Shown piece after piece: positions 33,473 to 42,500 of a stretch of DNA of 64,000 nucleotides. Position 1 is the stretch's first letter; each line of letters begins with the position of its first letter. Source of the DNA: Cytophagaceae bacterium (GTDB lineage: Bacteria; Bacteroidota; Bacteroidia; Cytophagales; Flexibacteraceae); the NCBI GenBank assembly GCA_947458545.1, contig CANGYH010000001.1:1715800-1779799 (forward strand), in the 5' to 3' direction. The position numbers were made by a program, and so were the translations under genes. The notes under the pieces were generated by a model that was not told the origin of the DNA, searched no databases, and saw only the letters and a program-made list of their open reading frames with translations.

Positions 33473-34462
33473 CTAGCCTCTGGCTGCCAGCATCTCTACA
33501 ATCTGCACGGCATTGGCGGCGGCACCCTTCAGTAGGTTGTCTGCCACTACCCAAAGGTGCAGGCCATGGGCATCGTCTGGGTCTGGGCGGAGGCGGCCTA
33601 CAAAGACCTCGCGGTGGCCCGCGGCCGTCATTGGCATAGGGTAGAGCTGCCGGGCCGGGTCGTCTTGCAGCACCACCCCTGGGGCACTTTGGAGCAAAGT
33701 ACGCACGGCCTCAAGGCTTACGGGCTGCTCAAACTCGGCATAGATGCTCTCGGCATGGCCGGTGTGTACGGGTACGCGCACCGTGGTGGCGGCCACCCGC
33801 AGGCTAGGCAGGCCCATAATCTTGCGCGTCTCGCGCATCATCTTCAGCTCTTCTTTGGTGTAGCCTTGGTCTGCAAAGGCATCAATCTGCGGCACCAGGT
33901 TGCGGTGGATGCCATAGGCATAGGCAGGCTGGGCCGTGGCCAGGCCTTGCTCCTCGGCCTCTAGCTGGGCCACGCCCTTTTGCCCAGACCCAGACACCGA
34001 CTGGTAGGTCGATACGATGATGCGCCGCAGCCCAAGGGCCTGGTGCAGCGGCTGCAAAGCCACCACCATCTGGATGGTGCTGCAGTTGGGGTTGGCCACA
34101 ATGCGGTGCCCAGGCCCGACGGCCTGCGGATTTACCTCTGGCACCACCAGCGGCACGGCATCATCCATCCGCCAGGCAGAGCTGTTGTCTACAACGGTGG
34201 TGCCCGCCGCCGCAAAGCGTGGTGCCAGCTCCAGGCTGGCGGCCCCTCCGGCAGAGAACAACGCAAACCGTGGCCGCGCCGCCAGGGCCTCCTCTACACC
34301 GACAACGGGCACCTGTTGGCCGCAAAACGTTACCGTACGCCCAACGCTCGTAGCCGAAGCCACCGGCCAAAGGCGCCCAATCGGCAGGTTGCTGGCCTCT
34401 AGCTGGCGCAACATGGCGGTGCCCACCAAGCCCGTGGCACCCACAACGGCAACGTCTATCAT
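33473..34462 (-). CDS. asd: Aspartate-semialdehyde dehydrogenase
   Basis: The 329-residue protein opens with the NADP-binding VAVVGATGLVGTAML. It contains LFSAGGAASLEL, VVDNSSAWRMD, the active-site Cys in VANPNCSTIQMVV near 130, STYQSVSGSGQKG, and the catalytic His region RVPVHTGHAES. It makes aspartate-4-semialdehyde for lysine/diaminopimelate, threonine and methionine synthesis. The start at 34462 is chosen because a TACCTTTG box lies 5 nt upstream of it; the longer frame has no such support. Confidence 0.95.
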   Translation of the reverse strand: MIDVAVVGATGLVGTAMLRQLEASNLPIGRLWPVASATSVGRTVTFCGQQVPVVGVEEALAARPRFALFSAGGAASLELAPRFAAAGTTVVDNSSAWRMDDAVPLVVPEVNPQAVGPGHRIVANPNCSTIQMVVALQPLHQALGLRRIIVSTYQSVSGSGQKGVAQLEAEEQGLATAQPAYAYGIHRNLVPQIDAFADQGYTKEELKMMRETRKIMGLPSLRVAATTVRVPVHTGHAESIYAEFEQPVSLEAVRTLLQSAPGVVLQDDPARQLYPMPMTAAGHREVFVGRLRPDPDDAHGLHLWVVADNLLKGAAANAVQIVEMLAARG

Positions 34463-34467
34463 GGCTG

Positions 34468-34496
34468 CAAAGGTATCGGAGGCCACTTTACGCCAA
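34468..34496 (-). promoter_or_regulatory. Promoter of asd
   Basis: On the minus strand TTG (34494-34496) and TACCTTTG (34468-34475) are 18 bp apart. The -7 box ends 5 nt before the ATG, so the mRNA is predicted to be leaderless. Confidence 0.7.
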
Positions 34497-34513
34497 GCCC
34501 TTGTGCTGGCCCT

Positions 34514-34550
34514 AAAAACAGAAAACCGCCCCATAGGGACGGCTTTCTGT
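34514..34550 (-). terminator. Terminator of the Asp-rich lipoprotein gene
   Basis: On the minus strand CAGAAAGCCGTCCC and GGGGCGGTTTTCTG form a long stem with G-T pairs around TAT, followed by TTTTT. Confidence 0.75.
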
Positions 34551-34690
34551 GAAATGGCGTGGTTTTTTGTAGACCACTCCACCCAAGCCGAGGCCTGGGC
34601 AGTAGTGGGTCTGCAAAAATACGCACCGAAAGGTTACGATGTTTCGCAACACCAGCGGTTTATTTTTTTGTACTCTAGGGTACTTCTGAT

Positions 34691-35332
34691 TTACCGTTCA
34701 GAGATGGTGGCCGTCAGCGTTCTGCCGTTGTTGATGGGCGTGCCGCTTGCCGTTGTTTGGCGCAAGCCCGTCAGGGCGTAGCGTAAGTCGCCGTTGGTGA
34801 TGGTGGCGTTTACGCTGTTGTCGGTGGCGTAGTAGTAATAGACCTTAGACTCGTCGTCGTCGTTGATGCCGTCGTTGTCGTCGTCTCTGTCTTGGCTGTC
34901 GGGCGTGCCATCGTCGTCGTCATCGTTGTCGTTGTCATCGTCGTCGCCGTCGTCGTTGCCTGCGTCATCATCCTCGTCGTCGCTATCATCGTCCTCATCT
35001 CCGAGCACGGTATCGTCGTCGTCCGTCAGCCTCACCATCACGCGGATACCCTGCTGCGCACCTGATGCCGTAGGCCTGGGGCCCATCTGCATGATGGTTA
35101 TCTGGGCAGTGTTGTCCAGGTCACGGTCTTGGTCGTCGTCGTCGTACTTGTCGGTGTTTGCCGTCAGGGTATAAACGCCATTGGCCGTCGCCTGGACAGC
35201 CGTGCGGAAGGTTATCGTTTGCCCGACTAAGCTCGCCGTGCCGGTTGTGGGCAGGGCGTTATCGTCGTCGTCTTTACAGCCGGCCAGCACCAGGCAGGCA
35301 AACAGACTTACAGAAAGTAGGTATTTTAACAT
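34691..35332 (-). CDS. Asp-rich lipoprotein with thrombospondin type 3-like calcium repeats
   Basis: The 213-residue protein has a lipobox (ACLVLAGC) and a beta-rich region. A central run of about 60 residues consists almost only of Asp, Asn, Gly and Glu (DDDDDGTPDSQDRDDDNDG), resembling thrombospondin type 3 DxDxDG calcium loops. The C-terminus (YYYYATDNSVNATI) is again beta-like. The coding DNA is a GAC/GAT trinucleotide tract (about 34850-35020). The protein probably binds Ca2+ at the cell surface. The tract length may vary by slippage. No enzymatic domain is seen. Confidence 0.8.
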   Translation of the reverse strand: MLKYLLSVSLFACLVLAGCKDDDDNALPTTGTASLVGQTITFRTAVQATANGVYTLTANTDKYDDDDQDRDLDNTAQITIMQMGPRPTASGAQQGIRVMVRLTDDDDTVLGDEDDDSDDEDDDAGNDDGDDDDNDNDDDDDGTPDSQDRDDDNDGINDDDESKVYYYYATDNSVNATITNGDLRYALTGLRQTTASGTPINNGRTLTATISER

Positions 35333-35795
35333 AGGGAGAATGAAGCGATTTGCTGGAGTAGTCAACACTTTTCTGGGCTAATGTGTTTAACCTGACTTTG
35401 GACACTCCTTTGCTTGATAACCCTGTATTACGCCCCTTGCTGGCCGCCAGGTTCATTTTGTGAATTGCCGTCTGGGTGGGCAACTTTGAGGCTCTGGCAA
35501 GGGAGGCTTCCACTCCGCCGCCATGTCCGTCTCAAAAGCCTTTGGGGTGGTGAGCAGGCAGTAGATTGGTGCCCAAGCCAACGCTGTACGCTGCCATAAG
35601 CCTGCTTGGGCCAGCCCGATGGATTACAGCCCGTATAGGGCCTTTTTGCCACACCTGTTCTAAGAACCTTTTGGTTGCATAGCGGTTTAACTTACAACGG
35701 TTTTGCCGCCGCTTGCACCCGTCCATAAGGGCCGCATGGCCCAGCCTCCCCAGAGCCCAACCGCCAGCTACCTACTACTACTTTTTTAGCGCGTT
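35333..35795. other. Intergenic region upstream of nrdB
   Basis: About 460 bp contain no convincing gene, tRNA or terminator. Short open frames lack the genome's codon habit and recognisable motifs. It could hold an old IS remnant or regulatory sequence for nrdB, but nothing in it supports either clearly. Confidence 0.4.
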
Positions 35796-36782
35796 ATGAC
35801 TGCCACCCAAACTTTAGCCCACGAGCCGCTGCTGGTCGAGAACAAGAACCGGTTCGTGCTCTTTCCGATCCAGTATTCAGACATCTGGCAGATGTACAAA
35901 AAGGCCGAGGCCAGTTTCTGGACGGCCGAGGAGATTGATCTGGCGCAAGACCAGGTCCACTGGGTGAGCCTGAACGACGGCGAGCGCCACTTCATCAGCC
36001 ATGTGCTGGCCTTCTTTGCCGCCAGCGACGGCATCGTGAACGAGAACCTGGGCGTGAACTTCTTCAACGAAGTGCAGTTTCCGGAGGCCAAGTGTTTTTA
36101 TGGCTTCCAGATCATGATGGAGAACATCCACTCTGAGACGTACTCGTTGTTGATTGACACCTACATCAAAGATCCCGTCGAGAAAGACCGGCTTTTCAAT
36201 GCACTAGAGACGGTGCCTGCCGTAGGCCGCAAGGGCCACTGGGCCCTGCGCTGGATCAACTCAGACAACTTTGCCGAGCGCCTGGTGGCCTTTGCCGCCG
36301 TGGAGGGTATCTTCTTCTCTGGGTCTTTCTGCTCTATCTTCTGGCTCAAGAAGCGGGGCCTGATGCCGGGCCTGACCTTCTCTAACGAGCTCATCTCGCG
36401 CGATGAGGGCCTGCACTGCGACTTTGCCTGCCTGCTCTACGACCGATACCTGAACAACAAGCTGAGCCACGAGCGCGTGCTGGAGATCATCACCGACGCT
36501 GTCTCCATCGAGCAGGAGTTTGTGACCGACGCCCTACCGGTGGACCTCATCGGCATGAACGCCCGCCTCATGAACCAGTACATCGAGTTTGTGGCAGACC
36601 GCCTGCTGGTGTCGCTGGGTTACCCCAAGCACTACAACGCCACCAACCCATTCGACTTTATGGAGATGATCTCGCTGCAAGGCAAGACCAACTTCTTTGA
36701 GAAGCGCGTGGGCGAGTACCAGAAGGCCGGCGTCATGGCTGAGAAGAAGGCCCAGGCCTTCTCGCTAGACGAAGAATTTTAG
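35796..36782 (+). CDS. nrdB: Class I ribonucleotide reductase, small (R2) subunit
   Basis: The 328-residue protein is a ferritin-like R2. It has DLAQDQVHW, the metal ligand and tyrosyl-radical region [14 protein letters not shown] with Tyr102, [15 protein letters not shown], and [17 protein letters not shown], then [14 protein letters not shown] with late metal ligands. The motif order is close to eukaryotic-type R2. The last residues (FSLDEEF) are the peptide that docks on the large subunit. It generates the radical for making deoxynucleotides. The large subunit gene nrdA does not lie next to it in the window. Confidence 0.95.
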   Translation: MTATQTLAHEPLLVENKNRFVLFPIQYSDIWQMYKKAEASFWTAEEIDLAQDQVHWVSLNDGERHFISHVLAFFAASDGIVNENLGVNFFNEVQFPEAKCFYGFQIMMENIHSETYSLLIDTYIKDPVEKDRLFNALETVPAVGRKGHWALRWINSDNFAERLVAFAAVEGIFFSGSFCSIFWLKKRGLMPGLTFSNELISRDEGLHCDFACLLYDRYLNNKLSHERVLEIITDAVSIEQEFVTDALPVDLIGMNARLMNQYIEFVADRLLVSLGYPKHYNATNPFDFMEMISLQGKTNFFEKRVGEYQKAGVMAEKKAQAFSLDEEF

Positions 36783-36805
36783 GGTCTGGCACTTCCCGCT
36801 TGTCA

Positions 36806-36841
36806 ATGCCCCTTCTCTTTCCAGAGAAGGGGCATTTTTTT
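36806..36841 (+). terminator. Terminator after nrdB
   Basis: ATGCCCCTTCTCT and AGAGAAGGGGCAT form a perfect stem followed by TTTTTT. Its T-run merges with the first operator palindrome of the next gene. Confidence 0.9.
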
Positions 36842-36887
36842 GCTATCCAGATAGCAAAACATATATATTTGCTATTGAGATAGCAAA
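36839..36887 (+). promoter_or_regulatory. Two palindromic operators around the promoter of the SatD-like gene
   Basis: TTTGCTATCCAGATAGCAAA (36839-36858) is a perfect palindrome with 9-bp arms. TTTGCTATTGAGATAGCAAA (36868-36887) repeats it with one arm mismatch. Their centres are 29 bp apart. The -7 box TATATTTG (36864-36871) overlaps the second copy, and that copy ends on the A of the ATG. This is a strong layout for repression or autoregulation. Confidence 0.82.
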
Positions 36888-37576
36888 TGAAAACAGTTAC
36901 AGCGGTACTAAATGGAGATGTGAAAGGCAGCCAAGCCATGCCTTTCGAGTTACGGCAAGCTTTGATGGATAAAATACGCTCCATAGCTCAAGGCAGTATA
37001 GGCTTTGTGCCACAAACCACAGTGCCAATAGCAACAAATGGCTGGCACCTGCCAGCACAAGCCCAAGGAGACCCTGTCTTTAGAGGTGATGCCTTCCAGA
37101 TTGAGTGCTACCTGGCCGATGCGCTCAAGTTTATGCTCTGTATGCGCCTGCTTGGAATAAGCTACCCACTTACAAGCACGCCTCCTTCACAAGAGCGTAG
37201 GCCCCTAGTTATTCGAATGTCTATGGGCGTAGGCGAGGCTCCCTTTACCACAGGAGGGTATGCTGCCAAGTACGTCTTGTCGGGCCAGGGCCTAGACAAG
37301 AAAGCCCCCGTAGCTATGCAGATACATAGCCAGGGACCTGCTGCCGCAGAGCTGGCCCTGATGGCCGTATTGCTAGATACGATTCTAGAAAAGCTCTCGC
37401 CCAGGCAAGGCCTAAACTTGCTCTTGGTACTAGAGCTAGGCTCGCTATCAGCGGCAGCAAAGGCCCAGCAGGTATCGGTATCAACCATCTCTCGGAGCAT
37501 TGCCAAGCCTTACTTTGCCATAAAGCAAGCGCTAGAGCGCTACGCGCATTTGTGCCACCAAGGGCAAATAACATGA
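36887..37576 (+). CDS. SatD-like protein with C-terminal helix-turn-helix
   Basis: The 229-residue protein shows SatD-like landmarks: TAVLNGDVKGSQ at the N-terminus, FRGDAFQIE near residue 66, and VIRMSMGVGEA with YVLSGQGLD around 105-130. The last 55 residues contain a helix-turn-helix (LSAAAKAQQVSVSTISRSI), so this form could bind DNA. Two near-identical palindromes overlap its promoter, so it probably controls itself. SatD-like genes are often paired with a membrane-protein gene (DUF3307-like); here the partner downstream is broken. The molecular function of SatD proteins is not established. Confidence 0.72.
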   Translation: MKTVTAVLNGDVKGSQAMPFELRQALMDKIRSIAQGSIGFVPQTTVPIATNGWHLPAQAQGDPVFRGDAFQIECYLADALKFMLCMRLLGISYPLTSTPPSQERRPLVIRMSMGVGEAPFTTGGYAAKYVLSGQGLDKKAPVAMQIHSQGPAAAELALMAVLLDTILEKLSPRQGLNLLLVLELGSLSAAAKAQQVSVSTISRSIAKPYFAIKQALERYAHLCHQGQIT

Positions 37577-37611
37577 TAGGTACTTAGGTTCTTTTCGGGT
37601 TGGGCTTACTG

Positions 37612-38022
37612 ATGCAAGTGCAACCGATGCGCTGGTTTACGTTTTGGCTGCTCAACCGTTGGTTTACCCCCAGCGGCCATCAAAGCCAGATGGAAGTCCT
37701 AAACCAAAGCCACCCGCATCGGCCGAGGGGCCAAAGAGCCCCGGTCTAGGTGTACATCGGCATCCTGGAGCGGCTCATCATCTTCGCTTTTGTGTGGCAT
37801 GGGGCGTATGAGGCCACCTCTTTCATCATTACGGGCAAGGCCATCTAGCGCTTCCGCGAGGCCAACGAGGAGCGGCATTCGGAGTACATTTTGGTGGGCA
37901 CCCTGCTGAGCAGCGCCTGCGCCATTTTGACGGCGCTGGGGCTGCGGGGGGGTGGCCACCCTTTGGGCGGTTTAGGGGTAGTGCCTTTAACTCCGCCGCC
38001 AGGCACTACTTTGCGGCCATGA
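37612..38022 (+). pseudogene. Decayed DUF3307-like membrane-protein gene (C-terminal remnant)
   Basis: In one frame from 37612 the translation contains YIGILERLIIFAFVWHGAY, then GKAI, a stop, RFREANEERHSEYILVGT and LLSSACAILTAL. This resembles the C-terminal membrane part of DUF3307-type proteins. Two in-frame TAG codons interrupt it, at 37747-37749 and 37846-37848. The N-terminal part before the first stop is short and does not resemble the intact domain. The frame ends at a TGA over the start of the next gene. It is most likely the former partner of the SatD-like gene, now lost. Stop-codon readthrough is possible but not supported. Confidence 0.7.
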
Positions 38023-39218
38023 ACTACCTACTGGCCGACACCCCCGACGAGCGCGCCTGGATGGTGCCCTTTGCCGCCACGCGCGCGCTGGGCACCCTGC
38101 GCAATGGCATCCTGACCCAGCAAGAGCGCTGGGCCCGCTACCTGGGCGCAGACATAGCCCTCTGCACCGAGCCGTACCTGCAGCCCTTGTATGCACCCCT
38201 GCCCGGGGCTGACACCTACCCGGCCGTGATCCACAGCGCCTGGGTGGCAGACAAAGCCGCCGCCGAGGCCGTGCGGAGCCTGCTGCCGGGCCAGGTGCTG
38301 CGCCAGGGCGAGCGCTGGCTGGCAGGCAAGGCGGCCCCCGGCAAACGCTTCTTTTACGGAGAGCCGCCGCTGTTGTGGGGCAGCGACTTTATCGAATACG
38401 GCGGCCCCGTGCAGTGGCTAGACCGCCCCTGGCACCTGTACCTGCAAGCCAAGCAAACCGTGGAGGCCGATTTTGACCTGCTGACGGCAGGCCGCCAAAG
38501 CGCCCCCTTGGGCGATGCCGCCACGGTGCTCTACAAGCCCGAGCGGATTTTTATAGAGGAAGGTGCCAAGGTGCGGGCCGCCGTCCTCTCGGCAGAGAAC
38601 GGCTGCATCTACATCGGGGCCGGGGCTGTGGTAGAAGAAGGGGCGCTGGTGCGGGGCTCTACGGCCATCTGCGCCGGGGCTACGGTGAACATGGGCGCCA
38701 AGCTGCGCGGAGACAACATCATCGGGCCGCATTGCAAGGTCGGCGGCGAGGTGGCCAACTCGGTGCTTTTGGGCCATAGCAACAAGGGGCACGACGGCTA
38801 CCTGGGCAACAGCGTGCTGGGGGCCTGGTGCAACCTGGGGGCAGACACCAACACCAGCAACTTGAAAAACAACTACCGAAACGTAGAGCTAAACCTGGGC
38901 CCGGGCAAAGAGCACGTCAAAACCGGGCAGCTCTTTTGCGGCCTGCTGATGGGCGACCATGGCAAGGCGGGCATCAACACGATGTTCAACACCGGGACGG
39001 TGGTGGAGGCCGGGGCCAGCTTGTATGGGGGCGGGTATCTGCCCAAGTATGCGCCGCTCTTCAGTTGGGGCGGCGAGGGTGGCCGCTACCTGCTGCACGA
39101 CATAGAAAAGATGTTAGACACCGAGCGCCGCGTGATGGCCCGCCGCAACCAGGAGCTATCGCCGGCCTACGAGGCCGTGCTGCGCTACCTCTTTACCGAG
39201 GCCAAGGCACGGGCCTAG
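38019..39218 (+). CDS. GlmU-like putative sugar nucleotidyltransferase/acyltransferase
   Basis: The 399-residue protein has an N-terminal region (about 1-180) that is a diverged nucleotidyltransferase-like domain of the Bacteroidota GlmU-related type. A left-handed beta-helix follows (about 180-350) with hexapeptide repeats such as VRAAVLSAENGCIYIGAGAV, LRGDNIIGPHCKVGGE, SVLLGHSNKGHDGYLGNSVLG and LGADTNTSNLKNNYRNVELN. The SNKGHDGYLGNS and NTSNLKNN motifs are characteristic. It may supply activated amino sugars to the cell envelope, but substrate and activity are not proven. The gene starts one codon inside the decayed frame. Confidence 0.85.
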   Translation: MNYLLADTPDERAWMVPFAATRALGTLRNGILTQQERWARYLGADIALCTEPYLQPLYAPLPGADTYPAVIHSAWVADKAAAEAVRSLLPGQVLRQGERWLAGKAAPGKRFFYGEPPLLWGSDFIEYGGPVQWLDRPWHLYLQAKQTVEADFDLLTAGRQSAPLGDAATVLYKPERIFIEEGAKVRAAVLSAENGCIYIGAGAVVEEGALVRGSTAICAGATVNMGAKLRGDNIIGPHCKVGGEVANSVLLGHSNKGHDGYLGNSVLGAWCNLGADTNTSNLKNNYRNVELNLGPGKEHVKTGQLFCGLLMGDHGKAGINTMFNTGTVVEAGASLYGGGYLPKYAPLFSWGGEGGRYLLHDIEKMLDTERRVMARRNQELSPAYEAVLRYLFTEAKARA

Positions 39219-39544
39219 CGCTTGGCCCGCCGGGTGCGGTCGTAAAACTCTGGTGGGCGCTTGGCCACCCAGCGGATAAAGGCATCCAGCTCTGGGTGGG
39301 CGCGCAGGGCCTCTGGCGTTTGGTAGTGGCGGCGCAGCTCGGCCTCAGAGAGGATGCTGTGGATCTTGTCGTGGCAGATTTTGTGCATCAGCACCGTCTG
39401 CGTGCCTGCCCCACCCTGGCTGATGGGTAGCAGGTGGTGCTTGTTTACCACCCCGGCCAAGGGCCTGCCGCATAGCGCACACAGGGCCGGAGCGGCAGGC
39501 TCGGGCTCGTAGGGGGGCAGGGCTTGGCGGTGGCGGCGCGGCAT
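39215..39544 (-). CDS. HNH endonuclease-like protein
   Basis: The 109-residue protein contains CALCGRPLAGVVNKHHLLP, then ICHDKIHSIL. These supply the CxxC, the His-His and the final C-H-x3-H ligands of a short HNH/beta-beta-alpha metal domain. HNH domains nick or cut DNA. It is a single-domain protein without partners and may serve repair or anti-phage roles. Its stop overlaps the GlmU-like stop by 4 nt (CTAG) from the opposite strand. It precedes dnaE by 15 bp in the minus-strand direction. Confidence 0.8.
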   Translation of the reverse strand: MPRRHRQALPPYEPEPAAPALCALCGRPLAGVVNKHHLLPISQGGAGTQTVLMHKICHDKIHSILSEAELRRHYQTPEALRAHPELDAFIRWVAKRPPEFYDRTRRAKR

Positions 39545-39559
39545 GGGGCAACAGCTACG

Positions 39560-42500
39560 TTACCGCACCAGCTTGGGGGTACCCAGGCCCAGATCTTCCA
39601 GCTCGTGCAGCAACTCGTTAGATAGGTTTACGCTGTAACTGCGGGCCAGGGTTGGCAGGGTAAAGCCCTTGGCCTTGTCGTGCAGGTAGAGGTAAAGCGA
39701 GCCCTTGCCGCTGTGCCGGCGCAGGCAATCTACCAGGGCGGCACGGTCTATACCGGGCAGGGCGGCCACGTCCAGGTCTATGCGCAGGCCTTTGAGCAGC
39801 TCGGCGCGGGCGTCTTGCAGCAGCACGGCGCGGATGGGTTTGAGCTCCCACTGGTCTTGGTTGCCAAAGCGCTGGGCCACCTTCATGCGGAGCAGCAGGG
39901 CGTTGCCAGGCTCGAACCAGGGGCCGTGCGTGGCCACGTCTGCTCCAAAGAGGGCCAGCTCTAAAGAGCCTTGCAGGTCCTCGAGCGTGATGGTCAGGAA
40001 GATCTTGTCCGTCTTGGTGCGCTTCTGGATGCGGTTGGCCACGATGGCAGCCATCCAGACCTCCTGACCCTTGAAGTTGCTCCAGTTGCCGGAGTGGGCC
40101 TGGCAGAGCGTCTGTATGTCGAGCTTGTAGGGGTCTAGCGGGTGGCCGCTGAGGTAGAACCCGGTGGCCTCTTTCTCGTGGCCGAGGCGGGTCAGGTTGC
40201 TCCAGGGTACGGGGGCGGCGGGCACCTTGGGGCGCTGCAGCGTGGTGTCTGCCCCCGAGTTTCCAAACAGCGTAGTGACGGCATTGGCCTTCTCTTGAGC
40301 CAGCACCTGGCCAAATTTCATGGCCTTTTCTATAAAGACGGTGCCGCCTTCCTCGTGCAGGTAGGCCTCGCGCGGCAAGCCGAAGCCGTCTAGCGCGCCG
40401 GCATAGACGAGGCTTTCCATGGCCTTGCGGTTTAGCTTGCTGCCTGCCAGGCGGCCGGTCAGGTCAAACACGTCCAGGTAGGGGCCGTTGGCCTTGCGCT
40501 CTTCTATGAGCGCCTCTACGGCTCCCTCCCCTACCCCCTTAATAGCCGCCAGGCCAAAGCGTATGGCCCCGCTGCCATCTACGGAGAAGGTCATCTCCGA
40601 GGCGTTCACGTCTGGGCCCAGCACGCGCAGGCCCATGCGCTTAGCCTCCTCGGTAAAGAAGGTGATGTCTTCTATAGAGCCGATGGCGTGCGTCAGTACG
40701 CTGGCCATGTACTCGGCCGGGTGGTGGGCCTTGAGGTAGCCCGTCTGGTAGGCTACCACGGAGTAGGCCGCCGAGTGGGAGCGGTTGAAGCCGTACTCGG
40801 CAAAGCGCTCCATCGTGTCGAAGACCTTGTTGGCATCGTCTGCCCCGATGCCGTGCAGGGCCTTGGCGCCGTCCACGAACTTGACGCGCTCTTTGGCCAT
40901 CTTCTCCTTGTCTTTTTTACCCATGGCGCGGCGCAGCATATCTGCACCGCCCAGGGTGTAGCCTGCCAAGATCTGCGCCGTCTGCATGATCTGCTCTTGG
41001 TACACCATGATGCCGAAGGTGTAGTTCAGGATCGGCTCTAGCAGATTATGGGGGTACTCTACCTGCTCGCGGCCATGCTTACGGTTCACGTAGTTGGGGA
41101 TGAACTGCATGGGCCCCGGCCGGTAGAGGGCGTTCATGGCGATGAGGTCCTCGATGTTGGTCGGCTTGAGGTCTTTGAGGTATTGCCGCATGCCGTCCGA
41201 TTCGAACTGGAAGGTGGCAATCGTATCGCCGCGTTGGTAGAGCTGGTAGGTCTTTTCGTCGTCGAGCGGGATGGCGTCTATGTCAATGGCTAGCGCCTTA
41301 CTCTTTTGGATGTTGGCCAGCGCATCGCGGATGATGGTCAGGGTTTTGAGGCCCAGAAAGTCCATCTTGAGCAGGCCAGCGCTCTCGATGACCTTGCCGT
41401 CGAACTGCGTAACGAGCAGGTCTGAGTCTTTGGCCACCGCTACGGGCACGCACTCGGTTACGTCTCGCGGGGCGATGATGAGGCCCGCCGCGTGGATGCC
41501 GGTGTTGCGCACCGAGCCCTCCAGCTTTTCAGCCTCGCGCAGTACCTCGGCGCGCAGGTCTGCCCCGGCGCGGATCTCGCGCAGCTCGGGTACGTCGGCA
41601 AAGGCTTGCTCTAGGGTGGTGCCGGGCTTTTCGGGCACCAGCTTGGCCAGGGCGTTGGCGTCGGCCAGGGGCAGGTCGAGCACGCGGGCCACGTCTTTGA
41701 TGGCAGACTTGGCCGCCATGCTGCCGAAGGTGATGATCTGCGCCACCTGATTGCGGCCGTACTTATCGACGACGTAGTCTATGACCTTTTGGCGGCCCTG
41801 GTCGTCGAAGTCTATATCCATATCGGGCATGGATACCCGCTCGGGATTGAGGAAGCGCTCGAATAGCAGGGCGTACTTGATGGGGTCTATGTTGGTGATG
41901 CCGATGGCATAGGCCACGGCAGACCCTGCCGCCGACCCCCGGCCCGGCCCGATGCTGACGCCCAGGTCTCGGCCGGCGCGGATAAAGTCTTGTACGATGA
42001 GGAAGTAGCCTGCAAACCCCATCTTCTTGATCACGTCTAGCTCGAAGCGCAGGCGCTCTACGACCTGCTCGTCGAGGTCTTCGCCGTAGCGTTTGCGGGC
42101 ACCGTCGAAGGTGAGGGCCTCCAGGTAGGCATCCGCGTCTGCAAAGCCGGGCGGCAGCGGAAAGTGCGGCAGCAGGATCTGGCTCTCCAGCTTGGGGTCC
42201 CAGCACTTATCGACGATCTCGTTGGTGTTGTCTAGCGCCTGGGGCAGGTCTTCAAAGAGCTTGGCCATCTCGGCCGTGCTTTTGAAGTAGAACTCCGAGT
42301 TGGCAAAGCCAAAGCGGTACCCTTTGGGCGAGGAGCCTTCCTCTTTCCAGATGGGGGTGCTTTTGAGCTCGCCGGTGTTGACGCAGAGCAGGATGTCGTG
42401 GGCGGTGTAGTCTTCCTGATCGACGTAGTGGCTGTCGTTGCTGGCGATGATGGGCACGTTGTACTTGGCCGCAAAGCGCAGCAGCACCTCGTTTACCTTC

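Noticed and set aside
35333..35795. Insertion sequence remnant before nrdB
   Set aside because: No terminal repeats and no transposase motif can be shown.
37747..37848. Possible TAG readthrough or recoding in the membrane-protein frame
   Set aside because: TAG serves as an ordinary stop elsewhere in the window (for example, the GlmU-like and biotin carrier genes), and the N-terminal domain is missing, so decay is simpler.
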